Assembly: GCA_023397675.1 (NCBI GenBank)
Contig: JAEWTV010000139.1
Location: 124,001 to 188,000, forward strand
Length of the DNA: 64,000 bases
Reading direction: 5' to 3'
Source of the DNA: Bacillota bacterium
GTDB lineage: Bacteria; Bacillota; Clostridia; Acetivibrionales; JANLFN01
In this document: one piece after another, positions 44,028-54,060 of the stretch
Layout of the letters: each line of letters starts with the position of its first letter
How positions within the stretch are numbered: the stretch's first letter is position 1
The notes under the pieces: generated by a model
What the model saw: the letters and a program-made list of their open reading frames with translations, nothing else
The model's database searches: none
What the model was told of the DNA's origin: nothing
Position numbers and translations under genes: made by a program

Positions 44028-45821
44028 ATGACAACAAACAAAAAATTGCAGGAATGGGTAAAAGAAATGGCGGACATGTGTCAGCCAGATAGTATTTACT
44101 GGTGCGACGGTTCGCAGGAAGAAAACGACCGTTTGCTGCAGGAGATGGTTGATAGTGGAATGGCAACACCTTTGAACCCGGAGAAACGTCCAGGTTGCTT
44201 CCTTTTCCGCAGCGACCCATCAGACGTAGCACGTGTAGAAGACAGAACATTTATTGCTTCCAAAAAGAAGGAAGATGCAGGACCGACAAATAACTGGGTA
44301 GATCCTGATGAACTTAAGGCAACAATGAAAGGCTTATATAAGGGCAGCATGAAGGGAAGAACAATGTATGTTATTCCTTTCTCAATGGGTCCTATAGGCT
44401 CACCAATATCAAAAATCGGTGTTGAGCTTACCGATAGCGCATACGTTGTAGTTAATATGCGTATTATGACTCGTATAGGAACAGCAGTTCTTGAATCACT
44501 CGGAGACGGAGAATTTGTTCCATGTCTTCACTCAGTAGGTGCTCCGCTCGAAAAAGGCCAGAAGGATTCATCATGGCCATGTGCTCCAATTGAAAAGAAA
44601 TATATCAGCCATTTCCCAGAAGAAAGAATGATCTGGTCCTACGGTTCAGGTTACGGCGGAAATGCTTTGTTGGGTAAAAAATGCTTTGCACTCCGTATAG
44701 CTTCAGTACTTGCTCGTGATGAGGGCTGGTTGGCAGAACATATGCTTATCCTCAGAATTACTGATCCTAAGGGTAATAAGAAGTATGTTTGCGGTGCTTT
44801 CCCAAGTGCTTGCGGAAAGACAAACCTTGCAATGCTTATACCTACTATTCCAGGTTGGAAAGTTGAAACAATAGGTGATGATATCGCATGGATGAAGTAT
44901 GGCGCAGATGGACGTCTGTATGCTATCAATCCTGAAGCAGGCTTCTTCGGAGTTGCTCCTGGAACTTCAATGGATTCAAATCCAAATGCTATGCACAGTA
45001 TTGAAAAGAATACAATCTTTACTAACGTTGCATTGACAGATGATGGAGATGTTTGGTGGGAAGGTATCGGACACGATGCACCTGCACACCTTATTGACTG
45101 GAAGGGCAAAGATTGGGCTCCTGGTGCTGAAGCTCCTGCAGCTCATCCAAATGCTCGTTTCACAGCACCTGCAATGCAGTGCCCTGTTATAGCACCTGAA
45201 TGGCAGGATCCTGCAGGTGTGCCGATTTCAGCAATATTGATAGGTGGACGTCGTCCAAGCACAATTCCGCTGGTTCATGAAAGCTTTGATTGGAATCACG
45301 GTGTATTCCTTGGTTCAATCATGGGATCTGAAATCACAGCAGCTGCTATATCTGCAAACATAGGTCAGGTTCGCCGTGATCCATTTGCTATGTTGCCTTT
45401 CATGGGTTACCATGTATGTGATTACTTACAGCACTGGCTTGATGTTGGAGCAAAAACAACTGCTGACAAGCTTCCAAAGATCTACTATGTAAACTGGTTC
45501 CGTAAGGATTCAAAGGGTAAGTGGTTATGGCCTGGATACGGTGAAAACAGCCGTGTTCTGAAATGGATTGTTGAAAGAGTTTCAGGCGAAGGCAAAGCAG
45601 TTAAGACTCCTATCGGATATATGCCTACTTCTGATGCTGTTGACACTAACGGACTTGATGTAAGTGCAGCCGATATGGAAGAACTCCTCAAAGTCAATAA
45701 GGAAGAGTGGCTTAAAGAAGTTACTTCTATAAAGGAACATTATGCTAAGTTCGGCGAAAAGCTTCCGAAAGAAATGGCTAATCAGCTTGCAGCTCTTGAA
45801 AAGAGATTGCAGGAAGCATAA
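44028..45821 (+). CDS. pckG: phosphoenolpyruvate carboxykinase (GTP)
   Basis: The 597-aa length and motifs fit the GTP type, not the shorter ATP type. The kinase-1a P-loop [13 protein letters not shown] is near residue 265, with GDDIAWM as kinase-2-like metal site and [14 protein letters not shown] further on. The enzyme converts oxaloacetate + GTP to PEP + CO2 + GDP. In cellulolytic clostridia the reverse direction is used in the malate shunt to make oxaloacetate from PEP. The codon choice is GC-richer than its neighbours, as expected for a highly expressed gene. A TAGGAGGGTG site precedes the ATG. It is monocistronic. Confidence 0.96.
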   Translation: MTTNKKLQEWVKEMADMCQPDSIYWCDGSQEENDRLLQEMVDSGMATPLNPEKRPGCFLFRSDPSDVARVEDRTFIASKKKEDAGPTNNWVDPDELKATMKGLYKGSMKGRTMYVIPFSMGPIGSPISKIGVELTDSAYVVVNMRIMTRIGTAVLESLGDGEFVPCLHSVGAPLEKGQKDSSWPCAPIEKKYISHFPEERMIWSYGSGYGGNALLGKKCFALRIASVLARDEGWLAEHMLILRITDPKGNKKYVCGAFPSACGKTNLAMLIPTIPGWKVETIGDDIAWMKYGADGRLYAINPEAGFFGVAPGTSMDSNPNAMHSIEKNTIFTNVALTDDGDVWWEGIGHDAPAHLIDWKGKDWAPGAEAPAAHPNARFTAPAMQCPVIAPEWQDPAGVPISAILIGGRRPSTIPLVHESFDWNHGVFLGSIMGSEITAAAISANIGQVRRDPFAMLPFMGYHVCDYLQHWLDVGAKTTADKLPKIYYVNWFRKDSKGKWLWPGYGENSRVLKWIVERVSGEGKAVKTPIGYMPTSDAVDTNGLDVSAADMEELLKVNKEEWLKEVTSIKEHYAKFGEKLPKEMANQLAALEKRLQEA

Positions 45822-45853
45822 GACAATCCTAGTTATAAAGTTTAAGTATAATA

Positions 45854-45893
45854 GCTGGCTGATGGAGACCAAGGTCCTATCAGCCAGTTTTTT
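45854..45893 (+). terminator. strong intrinsic terminator after pckG
   Basis: CTGGCTGAT-GGA-ACC pairs with GGTCC-ATCAGCCAG around a short loop, and six T follow. Confidence 0.9.
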
Positions 45894-46040
45894 ATAATGC
45901 ATAGGAAAGTATAAATTTTCATTGATTTATTACTTTCCGTAAAGTGCATTTCAAAAAAGTCTACAAAAGGGTATGAGCAGCATATCAATACCTGTGATTT
46001 AATTCTTTTAAAGTCTTTTATTCTGTAAGGAGTTATATTT

Positions 46041-46508
46041 ATGGCATATAGTGTAGTTGATTTATTGAATAAGTTTATTAATATAGAACAAAACGGGTAT
46101 GAAATGTTTCTTAGAATTTCCTCTGTTGAAGATGCTCCAACAAAGGTAAAAACAATTGCAAAAGTGTTTGCAAAGGAAGAGTTGAGGCATATTGAACTTT
46201 ATAAAAGTTTGAGAGGCGAAATAGATGAAAGTTCGGGTGTAGAACTGGATTTTGATATTTATGACAAGGCATCTAAGCTCATTAGTGAGTTTTCAAATAT
46301 ATTTCACCAACCCAGGACAGAGGATGTCAGGAAGATGTTGGAGTTCTGTCTGGATTTTGAAAAGGAAAACCTGGCATTGCTTCTAAGTATTCAGGGATTA
46401 CTTGTTAAAATGAATGCGGATACACAATCGAAGGTATATAAAATACTTACTGAAGTAATTAATGAGGAATTAAAGCATGTTGAGAATGTAAATTATTTTA
46501 TAAAGTAA
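46041..46508 (+). CDS. ferritin-like/rubrerythrin-type diiron protein
   Basis: This 155-aa, all-helical protein has the four-helix pattern of the ferritin-like fold. Metal-ligand motifs recur: EQNGYEMF, EELRHIEL, FEKENLALL and EELKHVENV. It lacks the rubredoxin Cys domain of full rubrerythrins, so it may only bind or oxidise iron or reduce peroxide. It is cytoplasmic. An AAGGAG site precedes the ATG. It is monocistronic, with a hairpin terminator after it. Confidence 0.8.
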   Translation: MAYSVVDLLNKFINIEQNGYEMFLRISSVEDAPTKVKTIAKVFAKEELRHIELYKSLRGEIDESSGVELDFDIYDKASKLISEFSNIFHQPRTEDVRKMLEFCLDFEKENLALLLSIQGLLVKMNADTQSKVYKILTEVINEELKHVENVNYFIK

Positions 46509-46547
46509 TCCACCTTATATATATTATAAAGTTAATATGTTTTTACT

Positions 46548-46600
46548 AAACTGGTTGATACGTGTTTTGGTGTTTACACGTAGTATTCAATCAGTTTTTT
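46548..46600 (+). terminator. intrinsic terminator after the ferritin-like gene
   Basis: AAACTG-TTGA..ACGTGT pairs with ACACGT..TCAA-CAGTTT with bulges, and a T-run follows. A second short CGAC/GTCG hairpin with T6 lies at 46608-46628. Confidence 0.7.
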
Positions 46601-46639
46601 ATTTTTGCGACGAAGTTTGTCGTTTTTTATATTAAAAAA

Positions 46640-46655
46640 CTGTACTCAGGTACAG
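46640..46655. promoter_or_regulatory. lux-box-like dyad operator (copy 2)
   Basis: CTGTACTCAGGTACAG differs from copy 1 (7461-7476) at three positions, keeps the CTG-N10-CAG layout and also follows an A-run. It is 39 nt before a -10-like TATTAT, the same distance as in copy 1. Confidence 0.55.
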
Positions 46656-46678
46656 TATTAAAACATTTGTGAAAAATG

Positions 46679-46684
46679 TATTAT
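46679..46684 (+). promoter_or_regulatory. -10-like hexamer of the 1535-aa SLH gene
   Basis: TATTAT lies at the same distance from the dyad as TATAAT at 7500. The predicted transcript start is near 46691, giving a leader of ~125 nt. A weak hairpin (GTTC/GAAC inside CCCG/CGGG) is at ~46743-46777. Nothing else is seen in the 306-bp gap. Confidence 0.4.
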
Positions 46685-46814
46685 TATGTTGGGAAAAAAA
46701 TATAAAAATGAAAAAAACCACAGGAAGCGAAGTGAATATTATACCCGACAGGTACGTTCAGCGTGCTATAGAACGGGATTAATGAAAAAACAAGATTAAG
46801 GGAGGATTAAGAGG

Positions 46815-49800
46815 TTGAAGAATATAGTCAAAAGAAGGAAGTCTTCTGTTTTTTTGTCGCTGATTATTCTGCTGGCGGCAGTATTAATACCTTGCATGAC
46901 TTTACAATCAGCATATGCAGCGGCTTATGATACAAATTTGGTTGTTAATGGTGATTGCAGTAATATTGACACTAAAATCTGGCATACCAATGGAGATTCA
47001 TATATTACTACTAACCCTGGCCGTGACGGAACAGGCAACTGTTTCTGTTTTATGCAAACTTATGGTGCAACGGGTTATCTTTTTCAAAACATTGATTTAG
47101 CAAATTACATTACTGATATTCAAAAAGGCAATGTCGGATTAGAGCTAACCGGGTATGTTCGCAGAAATAACACCGCATCAACAGGCAGAATAGAAGTTAA
47201 TATGTTGAATAGCGGGCTAAGTGATATTGGAGGGGGATCAAATTCTAGTTGTACCAGTAATGATGGTAATTGGGAGCAAATAAAGATTACTATACCGTCT
47301 ATAAATATTAATACACAGAAAATCAGGGTTCAACTTGGATCAATAACTACAAAGGCTGCTGATTATGTAATGTATGACGATATAAGCCTGAAGCTTTTTA
47401 TTAATGATACGACTCCTCCTTCGGCAGTAGAAAATGTTACGCTCACAGATAGCGATAACACTGTTGACGGTATTGATGGACGAGACTTTACAGTTGGTTT
47501 TAATGATTTGGCGGATGAATCTGATGTAGCCAGCTATAAGATTTACCTGTATAAGGATGGTGAAGCGCCGGTTGATAAAGCAGCTATGGATGTTTTGACT
47601 GCAGTTAAAACGATTACAAGAACAGAGAATCCGGATGGGACAGCTGTAGATCTTGGAAGCGGAGTTACCAAAGACAGCAAAGGAAATGTATTATCGGGTG
47701 GAGACTACTGGGTAGTTGTTATTGCTCAGGACGCAGCAGGCAATTACATCTTCCCAGGGGGAGCAGCTAAAGCAACGATTAAATCTGACGATAACACACC
47801 CCCTTCCAAGCCTTCAATTACGGGAATATCAGATGATACAGGAACACCCGGTGATGGGATAACTAAGGACAATAAACTGGTTATATCCGGAACAGCCGAG
47901 GCAAACAGCTCAGTAGAGGTTTTCAGGGGTGAAACTTCAATAGGAAAAGCACCAGACGCTGACGGAAGCGGTAAATGGAGTTTTGATTATACAGCAACAA
48001 CCTTGGATGAAGGTACATACAGCTTCACTGCAAAAGCAACTGATAAAGCCGGTAACACAAGTGAAGCATCGGATACATTTACTGTAAAGGTGGATACTGC
48101 AGCACCAACAGTATCACTTACACATAACCATGCTGATAGCATTGTAAAATTCGGTGATACTGTAACCCTCACAGCTACCTTTAGTGAGGATATGGCAAGT
48201 GCACCAGCTATAAGCATATCCGGTGCAGGCGTTTCTGGAGCTGCAATGACCGATTCCGGAGACCACAAGGTTTGGACATATAACTGGGCAGTGCCAGCAG
48301 GGGATATGTCTTCGGTAGTGACTGTAGCAGGCAGTGACAAAGCAGATAATGCTTATATAGGAACAAGCAGTATTACATTTACAGTAGATAATACCAAGCC
48401 AAGCGGTTATGGTATAAAAATAGATCAGACTGCAATTAATAATGCAAATAAAGGAGCAATGTCATTTACATTCAACGGGGCTGAGGTTGGAGCAACATAT
48501 AATTACACAGTAACAAGCAGTAATGGAGGCAGTACTACGAGAAACGGAAGTGTTACAAGTACAACTCAGCAGGTTAGCGGAATAGATGTAAGTGGAACGA
48601 ATGATGGAACGCTTACATTAAGTGTTACACTGACAGATTCAGCCGGAAATGCAGGAGATGCTGTAACAGCCACAGTGGATATGGACACGGTGATACCTTC
48701 GGTGATCACAATATCCGAGCAGAACAGTATTTCAGGAAGCGGAAGTCTGACATTGACAGCAGTAGGAGGACCTCTTTCGGATGCATCATGGACAAGTATA
48801 CTTAATCAGATAAAAACAAATACAGGAAAAGGTCTGTATTGGATTACAGGTATAGACGCAGGAGATATCACAATAACACCTGCAGTCGATGGAGTTACAG
48901 CGACATTGAATAATGGAAGTACAAGTGCGGCTGCTATAGGTGCAGATTTTGTGATTACAGCAACAAATGTGGAAGACAAAGCCGGAAACAAAGCTACCGG
49001 CAATATAACAATAGATTCATATCTGAGCGAGGCAAGAGTTACAGGAGTGAGTGCAGGTACAGCTAATGGATCATATAAGGCAGACGATACTATAGCCATT
49101 AATATAACATTTGATACAAATGTTGATGTTACAGATACACCGGTGCTTCATCTGGAAACGGGAGCAACTGATCGTGATGCTGCATATGCAAGCGGGACAG
49201 GTTCAACAACATTGACCTTCAATTATACTGTACAGGCTGGGGATACATCGTCAGACCTGGAATATAAGGATGTAAACTCACTTGTACTGGGCGGGGGAAC
49301 TATAAGAAATAAAGGTAAAACAATTGATGCGGTACTGACATTACCCACACCAGGAGCAGCAGGTTCTCTTGGAAATGCAAAAGCAATAGTTATTGATACG
49401 ACAAGCCCACAAGTGGCAACTGTTGAAAATCCTGGTGCAGGGGCCTATAAAGCTGGGCAGAATCTGGATTTTAAAATTAAATTCAGTGAGAATGTAACTA
49501 TTACGGGTACCGGTTCGACTCTCTCGATAGATATTGGTGGAGTTTCGAAAACTGCAGTTTACCAGTCTAAAACAGCAGACAGCATTACTTACAGGTATAC
49601 TGTCCAGAATGGTGATAATGACAGTGATGGTATAACAATGGGTTTAATAGCAATTAATGGTACAACAATAACAGATGTGGCTGGAAATAGTGCAATTACA
49701 GGTTTGAGCGGCTCAGACCATTTAACATGGTTACTGGTTGATACAACTGCACCGGCAGCGGTTACAGGCATTACCCTTGAGGATAAGGACAGCACATTAG

Positions 49801-51422
49801 GTATTGATGGGAGGGACTTTACTGTAGGCTTTAATGATTTGGCGGATGAATCTGATGTGGCAAGCTATAAAGTCTACATATACAAGGATGGACAGGAACC
49901 TGCAGATCAGGCGGCGATGGATGCATTAGCAGTAGACAGCAAAGTTGTGGCAAAAACAATAGCAAAAACAGCAGGTGATAATGGCATAGATGCAAATCTT
50001 GGGAGCAGTTTGACAAAAGACAGCAAGGGACAGGCACTGGAAGACGAAGACTACCAGGTGATAGTAACTACAGTAGATGCGGCAGGTAACTACACCTTTG
50101 CAAAAATAGATTCAAAGGTATCTGTTAAAAGTGATGCGGCACCATTGGCACCGTCGACTCCTTCAACATCCGATACACCCAAGCCTGAAAAACCAGATGG
50201 ACAGGTCATAGTGGCTGCAGCATCAAATGAAACAGAAAAGATCGATGGCAAAACAGTTACAACGGTTAATGTTGATGATGAAAAGCTTATGAATAAGCTT
50301 AATGAACAGGGTCAGGGCAGTAAGATTGTTATACCTGTAACTGAAACTTCAGACACAGTAGTAGGTACTTTGAATGGGGAAACAATCAAAGGAATGGAAA
50401 AGAAGGAAGCTGTCCTTGAAATAAAAACGTCTGATGCTACCTACACCCTACCTGCATCACAGATAAATGTAGATTCGGTTTCAGAACAAATAGGCACTGG
50501 AATATCACTAAAAGATATTAAGGTTAGTGTTAAGATTGCAAAGCCTGATGAAGATACAGTTAAAGTCATTGAAGACACTGCCGATAAGAATAATTATCAA
50601 TTGGTTGTTAAGCCGGTTGAATTCAGTGTAACCTGCACAAGCGGAAACAAGACAGTTGAAGTCAGCAGGTTTAATGGTTATGTTGAGCGTATGGTTGCAA
50701 TACCGGATGGTGTAGACCCGTCAAAAATAACTACAGGAGTTGTACTTAATAATGACGGTACCTTGTCCCATGTGCCTACTGATATAATAAAGATAGACGG
50801 AAAATGGTATGCAAAAATTAAAAGTCTTACCAACAGTACCTATTCAGTAATTTATAATCAAAAATCCTTTACTGACGTTGAAGGCAGCTGGGCTAAGGAT
50901 GCAATAAACGATATGGGCTCAAGACTCATCATCAGTGGTATAGGAGACGATAAATTCGGTCCTGATCTTAAGATAACAAGAGCAGAGTTTGCATCAATCA
51001 TTGTAAGAGCGCTTGGACTTATGCGCCCGGGTACAGGAAAGGATTCTTTCAAGGATGTAAGCAAAGATGCCTGGTATTACGATGCAGTATCAATAGCATA
51101 TGAGAATGGCATAATTTCCGGCTGCGGAAACGGACAATTTAAGCCCCTTGACAACATTACACGCGAACAGGCAATGAGTATGATAATGCGTGCAATGAAA
51201 ATTACCGGGCTAAAGGTTGATTTGAATTTGGACGGTTTAAAGTCCTCATTCAAGGATTCATCGTCTGTTTCAAAATGGGCTGAGGACAGTGTTACGGCTT
51301 GTATAAAAGCAGGAATAATTCCTGGGGTTTATGGAGATAAGCTTGCACCATTGAATAAAGCAACAAGAGCTGAAATTGCAGATATGGTAAGAAAGCTGCT
51401 GCAAAAATCAGGCTTGATTTAG
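46815..51422 (+). CDS. giant SLH-anchored surface protein with repeated Ig/FN3-like domains
   Basis: This 1535-aa protein starts with a signal peptide (residues ~1-36, ending SAYAA). A beta-sandwich carbohydrate-binding-like domain (~38-195) follows. Two copies of one ~120-residue unit (about residues 198-328 and 976-1105) share DGRDFTVGFNDLADESDVAS and DAAGNY and probably are FN3-like. Between them are bacterial Ig-like domains (e.g. ~335-430 with GTAEANSSVEVFRG; ~432-530; ~750-970). A Pro/Ser/Thr hinge (~1112-1130), a beta domain, and three SLH repeats (~1349-1535; FTDVEGSWAKDAINDM) end it. It is a wall-bound adhesion or binding protein. The TTG start follows GGGAGG. Its promoter carries the lux-box-like dyad. 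Confidence 0.88.
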   Translation: MKNIVKRRKSSVFLSLIILLAAVLIPCMTLQSAYAAAYDTNLVVNGDCSNIDTKIWHTNGDSYITTNPGRDGTGNCFCFMQTYGATGYLFQNIDLANYITDIQKGNVGLELTGYVRRNNTASTGRIEVNMLNSGLSDIGGGSNSSCTSNDGNWEQIKITIPSININTQKIRVQLGSITTKAADYVMYDDISLKLFINDTTPPSAVENVTLTDSDNTVDGIDGRDFTVGFNDLADESDVASYKIYLYKDGEAPVDKAAMDVLTAVKTITRTENPDGTAVDLGSGVTKDSKGNVLSGGDYWVVVIAQDAAGNYIFPGGAAKATIKSDDNTPPSKPSITGISDDTGTPGDGITKDNKLVISGTAEANSSVEVFRGETSIGKAPDADGSGKWSFDYTATTLDEGTYSFTAKATDKAGNTSEASDTFTVKVDTAAPTVSLTHNHADSIVKFGDTVTLTATFSEDMASAPAISISGAGVSGAAMTDSGDHKVWTYNWAVPAGDMSSVVTVAGSDKADNAYIGTSSITFTVDNTKPSGYGIKIDQTAINNANKGAMSFTFNGAEVGATYNYTVTSSNGGSTTRNGSVTSTTQQVSGIDVSGTNDGTLTLSVTLTDSAGNAGDAVTATVDMDTVIPSVITISEQNSISGSGSLTLTAVGGPLSDASWTSILNQIKTNTGKGLYWITGIDAGDITITPAVDGVTATLNNGSTSAAAIGADFVITATNVEDKAGNKATGNITIDSYLSEARVTGVSAGTANGSYKADDTIAINITFDTNVDVTDTPVLHLETGATDRDAAYASGTGSTTLTFNYTVQAGDTSSDLEYKDVNSLVLGGGTIRNKGKTIDAVLTLPTPGAAGSLGNAKAIVIDTTSPQVATVENPGAGAYKAGQNLDFKIKFSENVTITGTGSTLSIDIGGVSKTAVYQSKTADSITYRYTVQNGDNDSDGITMGLIAINGTTITDVAGNSAITGLSGSDHLTWLLVDTTAPAAVTGITLEDKDSTLGIDGRDFTVGFNDLADESDVASYKVYIYKDGQEPADQAAMDALAVDSKVVAKTIAKTAGDNGIDANLGSSLTKDSKGQALEDEDYQVIVTTVDAAGNYTFAKIDSKVSVKSDAAPLAPSTPSTSDTPKPEKPDGQVIVAAASNETEKIDGKTVTTVNVDDEKLMNKLNEQGQGSKIVIPVTETSDTVVGTLNGETIKGMEKKEAVLEIKTSDATYTLPASQINVDSVSEQIGTGISLKDIKVSVKIAKPDEDTVKVIEDTADKNNYQLVVKPVEFSVTCTSGNKTVEVSRFNGYVERMVAIPDGVDPSKITTGVVLNNDGTLSHVPTDIIKIDGKWYAKIKSLTNSTYSVIYNQKSFTDVEGSWAKDAINDMGSRLIISGIGDDKFGPDLKITRAEFASIIVRALGLMRPGTGKDSFKDVSKDAWYYDAVSIAYENGIISGCGNGQFKPLDNITREQAMSMIMRAMKITGLKVDLNLDGLKSSFKDSSSVSKWAEDSVTACIKAGIIPGVYGDKLAPLNKATRAEIADMVRKLLQKSGLI

Positions 51423-51455
51423 AAAGAGTAAGGGAAATTAAAAGTAAGAATTAAG

Positions 51456-51486
51456 AAGGCAGAGCATTTGAATATGCTCTGCCTTT
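51456..51486. terminator. bidirectional terminator between the SLH and patB genes
   Basis: AAGGCAGAGCAT pairs perfectly with ATGCTCTGCCTT around a short loop; T-rich flanks follow. Confidence 0.85.
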
Positions 51487-51506
51487 GATTTTAACAACTA
51501 TATTTC

Positions 51507-52682
51507 TTACAAGCTGTTTACTGCCTTTTCAAGCTGATTAAATGCCTTCTCAAGTATTACTCTAGGGCATGCAATGTTAATCCTTTGGAAGCCTTCGCCG
51601 CTTTGACCGAACATAGTCCCGACATCCAGCCATAGCCCGGCTTTACTTATAATGAGGTCTTCCAGCTGTTCCACATTCAGACCAAGCTTGTTGAAGTCAA
51701 GCCAGACAAGATAGGTTCCCTCGGGTTCTATAAGCTTGATCATGGGAAGCTTTTCATTAACAAAGCTTCTGATGAAATTGAGGTTGCTAGTAAGGTATTC
51801 TTTAAGCTCTTTCAACCATTCACTACCATATTGGTAGGCTGCCTTGCATGCTGCTATTCCCATTGTGTTAAGCTGGCTGTAACCGCTTTTTACTATTTCA
51901 GTCTTGAACCTGTGTTTTAATTCCCTGTTGGGAATAAAAATATTTGATATTTGCAACCCCGCCAGGTTAAAAGTTTTTGAAGGAGCGGTACAGGTGATTG
52001 ATATGTCAGAGAACTCCGGCTTAAGGTCTGCAAAAATATGATGTTTGAAACCAGGGTATATAAAGTCTGCATGAATTTCATCAGAAACCACCAGAACACC
52101 ATGCTTTACACATATATCGCCCAACCTTACAAGTTCATCCCTTGACCACACACGTCCTACCGGATTATGAGGGTTACACAGAATAAACATTCTTACATTA
52201 TTCTCAATAATTTTTTTTTCAAAGTCCTCAAAATCTATGGAGTATTTCCCTTGTGAATAAACCAATTCATTTACTACAAGTTGTCTTTCATTAATAAGTA
52301 CAGATTCAGAAAAAGGATAGTATACAGGTTGCTGAATGATAATTGCATCACCTTTATTAGTAAGGGAACGCACTGCAGTACAAATGGCGTACACGATTCC
52401 TGGAGTCTTAACAAGCCATCTGCGATCTACTTTCCAGCCGAAATTATTCTGAAACCAGTTTTGCAATACATCAAAGTAATCTGTCTTAGTTTCCGAATAA
52501 CCGAATATTCCGTGACGGCTTTTGTCGACAAGCGCTTCTATTATCTCCGGGGGTGTTTTAAAATCCATATCCGCAACCCATAAGGGAATTATACCTTCAG
52601 GCTTTCCGCGTTCAACTGCAAAATCATACTTGAGTGAATCGGTATTTTTACGGTCGACTATCTCGTCAAAATTATATTTCAA
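51507..52682 (-). CDS. patB: PatB/MalY-type PLP-dependent C-S lyase (aminotransferase fold)
   Basis: I prefer the TTG at 52682 (MKYNFDEIVDRKNTDSLKYD), which lies 7 bp after GGAGGAA; the ATG at 52697 overlaps that site. The 391-aa product has fold type I PLP features: LCNPHNPVGRVW, VVSDEIHADF and the Schiff-base Lys in TAPSKTFNLAG. PatB/MalY enzymes cleave cystathionine or cysteine C-S bonds to give pyruvate, ammonia and a thiol; some act as aminotransferases. It is divergent from an AraC regulator that likely controls it. Confidence 0.88.
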   Translation of the reverse strand: MKYNFDEIVDRKNTDSLKYDFAVERGKPEGIIPLWVADMDFKTPPEIIEALVDKSRHGIFGYSETKTDYFDVLQNWFQNNFGWKVDRRWLVKTPGIVYAICTAVRSLTNKGDAIIIQQPVYYPFSESVLINERQLVVNELVYSQGKYSIDFEDFEKKIIENNVRMFILCNPHNPVGRVWSRDELVRLGDICVKHGVLVVSDEIHADFIYPGFKHHIFADLKPEFSDISITCTAPSKTFNLAGLQISNIFIPNRELKHRFKTEIVKSGYSQLNTMGIAACKAAYQYGSEWLKELKEYLTSNLNFIRSFVNEKLPMIKLIEPEGTYLVWLDFNKLGLNVEQLEDLIISKAGLWLDVGTMFGQSGEGFQRINIACPRVILEKAFNQLEKAVNSL

Positions 52683-52868
52683 TGGGCATTCCTCCATATT
52701 GGTACATTAAACATAGTTAATTGATAGATTTAGTTGCTATAAATGATATGTAAAAAAATTAATGTTGTCAATACTTGTAAGCTTATATATTATTATCTTG
52801 GCGATGCTTTAATTAAACATATATAATGAAACTGGTTGCTATTAAAAAAGTAAAAGGCTGGTTTTTAG

Positions 52869-53660
52869 ATGGCAAATAAAAATGATATCATATTTTATGA
52901 CTTTGAAGACTTAGAAGGTTTTCAGGTAGTCAGAGGTTCAAATGTAATTAATCACTTTCCCTGCCACATTCATAGAAAAGCTTGTATTGGAACATTGGAA
53001 AACGGCAGAGCTTTATTTTCTGTCAGGGGTAAGGAATACATTATAAATAAAGGTGATACTTATTTTATAGATTCGAATGAGCCACATTCCATGAAATCAG
53101 TCGATGAGAATGGATTCAGTTATATTGTATTGTGCTTTGAGAGTTTAAATTTCTTTTATAATGGGGATATAAAGTTTAATGAATCGGTTGTAAAGGACTA
53201 TTCGTTAGGTAACAAGTTGACAGAGACCTTTTCATGTATCATAACGAGCGATCTTTCAATTGAAAGGGAATGTATTCTCTTTGATGTATTGGAATGTATT
53301 TTGCCATACTGTACTTTTAATGCTGATACAAAGCTTATTGATAAAGGTATTAATAAGGTATTTGATTTTATAAATGACAATTTGACAAGGAAAATAAATC
53401 TTTCTGATTTGGCTGCTACAGCTAACCTGAGCAAGTTTCATTTTGTAAGATTATTTCAAAAAAAGATAGGAATAACTCCTTATGATTATTTGCTTCAAGA
53501 AAGGATTAAACTCTCAAAGGATATGCTTTTAAAGGATAGCTCAATAACAGATGTGGCTCTGGAACTGGGATTTACAGACCAAAGCCACTTTACAAAGCTG
53601 TTCAAAAAACACACTGGTGTTACACCTGCTGATTATTTAAGAAATAATATTACTATGTAA
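52869..53660 (+). CDS. AraC-family transcriptional regulator with cupin sensor
   Basis: The 263-aa protein has an N-terminal cupin domain (residues ~15-90; CHIHRKACIGTLENGRALF, then GDTYFIDSNEPHSMKS) and a C-terminal AraC DNA-binding domain with two HTHs (~165-262; LSKFHFVRLFQKKIGITPYD and QSHFTKLFKKHTGVTPADYL). It activates or represses neighbours in response to a small ligand. It is divergent from patB (171-bp shared gap) and ends 7 bp from the convergent cupin gene. The ribosome site is weak (GGCTGG). Confidence 0.85.
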   Translation: MANKNDIIFYDFEDLEGFQVVRGSNVINHFPCHIHRKACIGTLENGRALFSVRGKEYIINKGDTYFIDSNEPHSMKSVDENGFSYIVLCFESLNFFYNGDIKFNESVVKDYSLGNKLTETFSCIITSDLSIERECILFDVLECILPYCTFNADTKLIDKGINKVFDFINDNLTRKINLSDLAATANLSKFHFVRLFQKKIGITPYDYLLQERIKLSKDMLLKDSSITDVALELGFTDQSHFTKLFKKHTGVTPADYLRNNITM

Positions 53661-53667
53661 GTAATGT

Positions 53668-54060
53668 TTATAATAGGGCGGGGCTGAACTTTGCAAGTAT
53701 AAATAAACCTTCTTCGCCAGCTGTAACCTCATGATTCGTATCTGCAGGAATAAGAGCAATACTTCCTGTTTTATAAGGGGTTTCTCTGTTATCAATATGA
53801 CAATGGCCTTTTCCTTGGATTACTTCATGAACTTCAAGCTTTCCTTCGTGTATATGATTGCCAATTGAGCAATTTGGTTCGATTTTAACAAGATGACAGC
53901 TGAGTGTTCCATTAGTCTGTGAACCAGTTATAAGATGCTTGAGATAAACCCCTCTAAATGTTGGGTGGCTATTCCATGCCAGCTCACTTGTAATAATATC
54001 CATATCAATATGACTTACCATGCCAGACTCAAATTTTTCTGAAATAGCTTCTTTCATCAT
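53668..54060 (-). CDS. cupin-domain protein
   Basis: This 130-aa single-domain cupin has the first metal motif CSIGNHIHEGKLEVHEVIQGKG and the second motif GSIALIPADTNHEVTAGEEG. The His/Glu pattern suggests a metal site, but the reaction (sugar epimerase, dioxygenase or sensor) is unknown. An AGGTAG site (GGAGG) precedes the ATG. It is convergent with the AraC gene, 7 bp apart, with no terminator between them. Confidence 0.82.
   Translation of the reverse strand: MMKEAISEKFESGMVSHIDMDIITSELAWNSHPTFRGVYLKHLITGSQTNGTLSCHLVKIEPNCSIGNHIHEGKLEVHEVIQGKGHCHIDNRETPYKTGSIALIPADTNHEVTAGEEGLFILAKFSPALL

Noticed and set aside
46690..46810. A cyclic-di-GMP or other known riboswitch in the leader of the 1535-aa SLH gene.
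   Set aside because: The conserved core segments of the GEMM class are absent; only a weak hairpin is seen.
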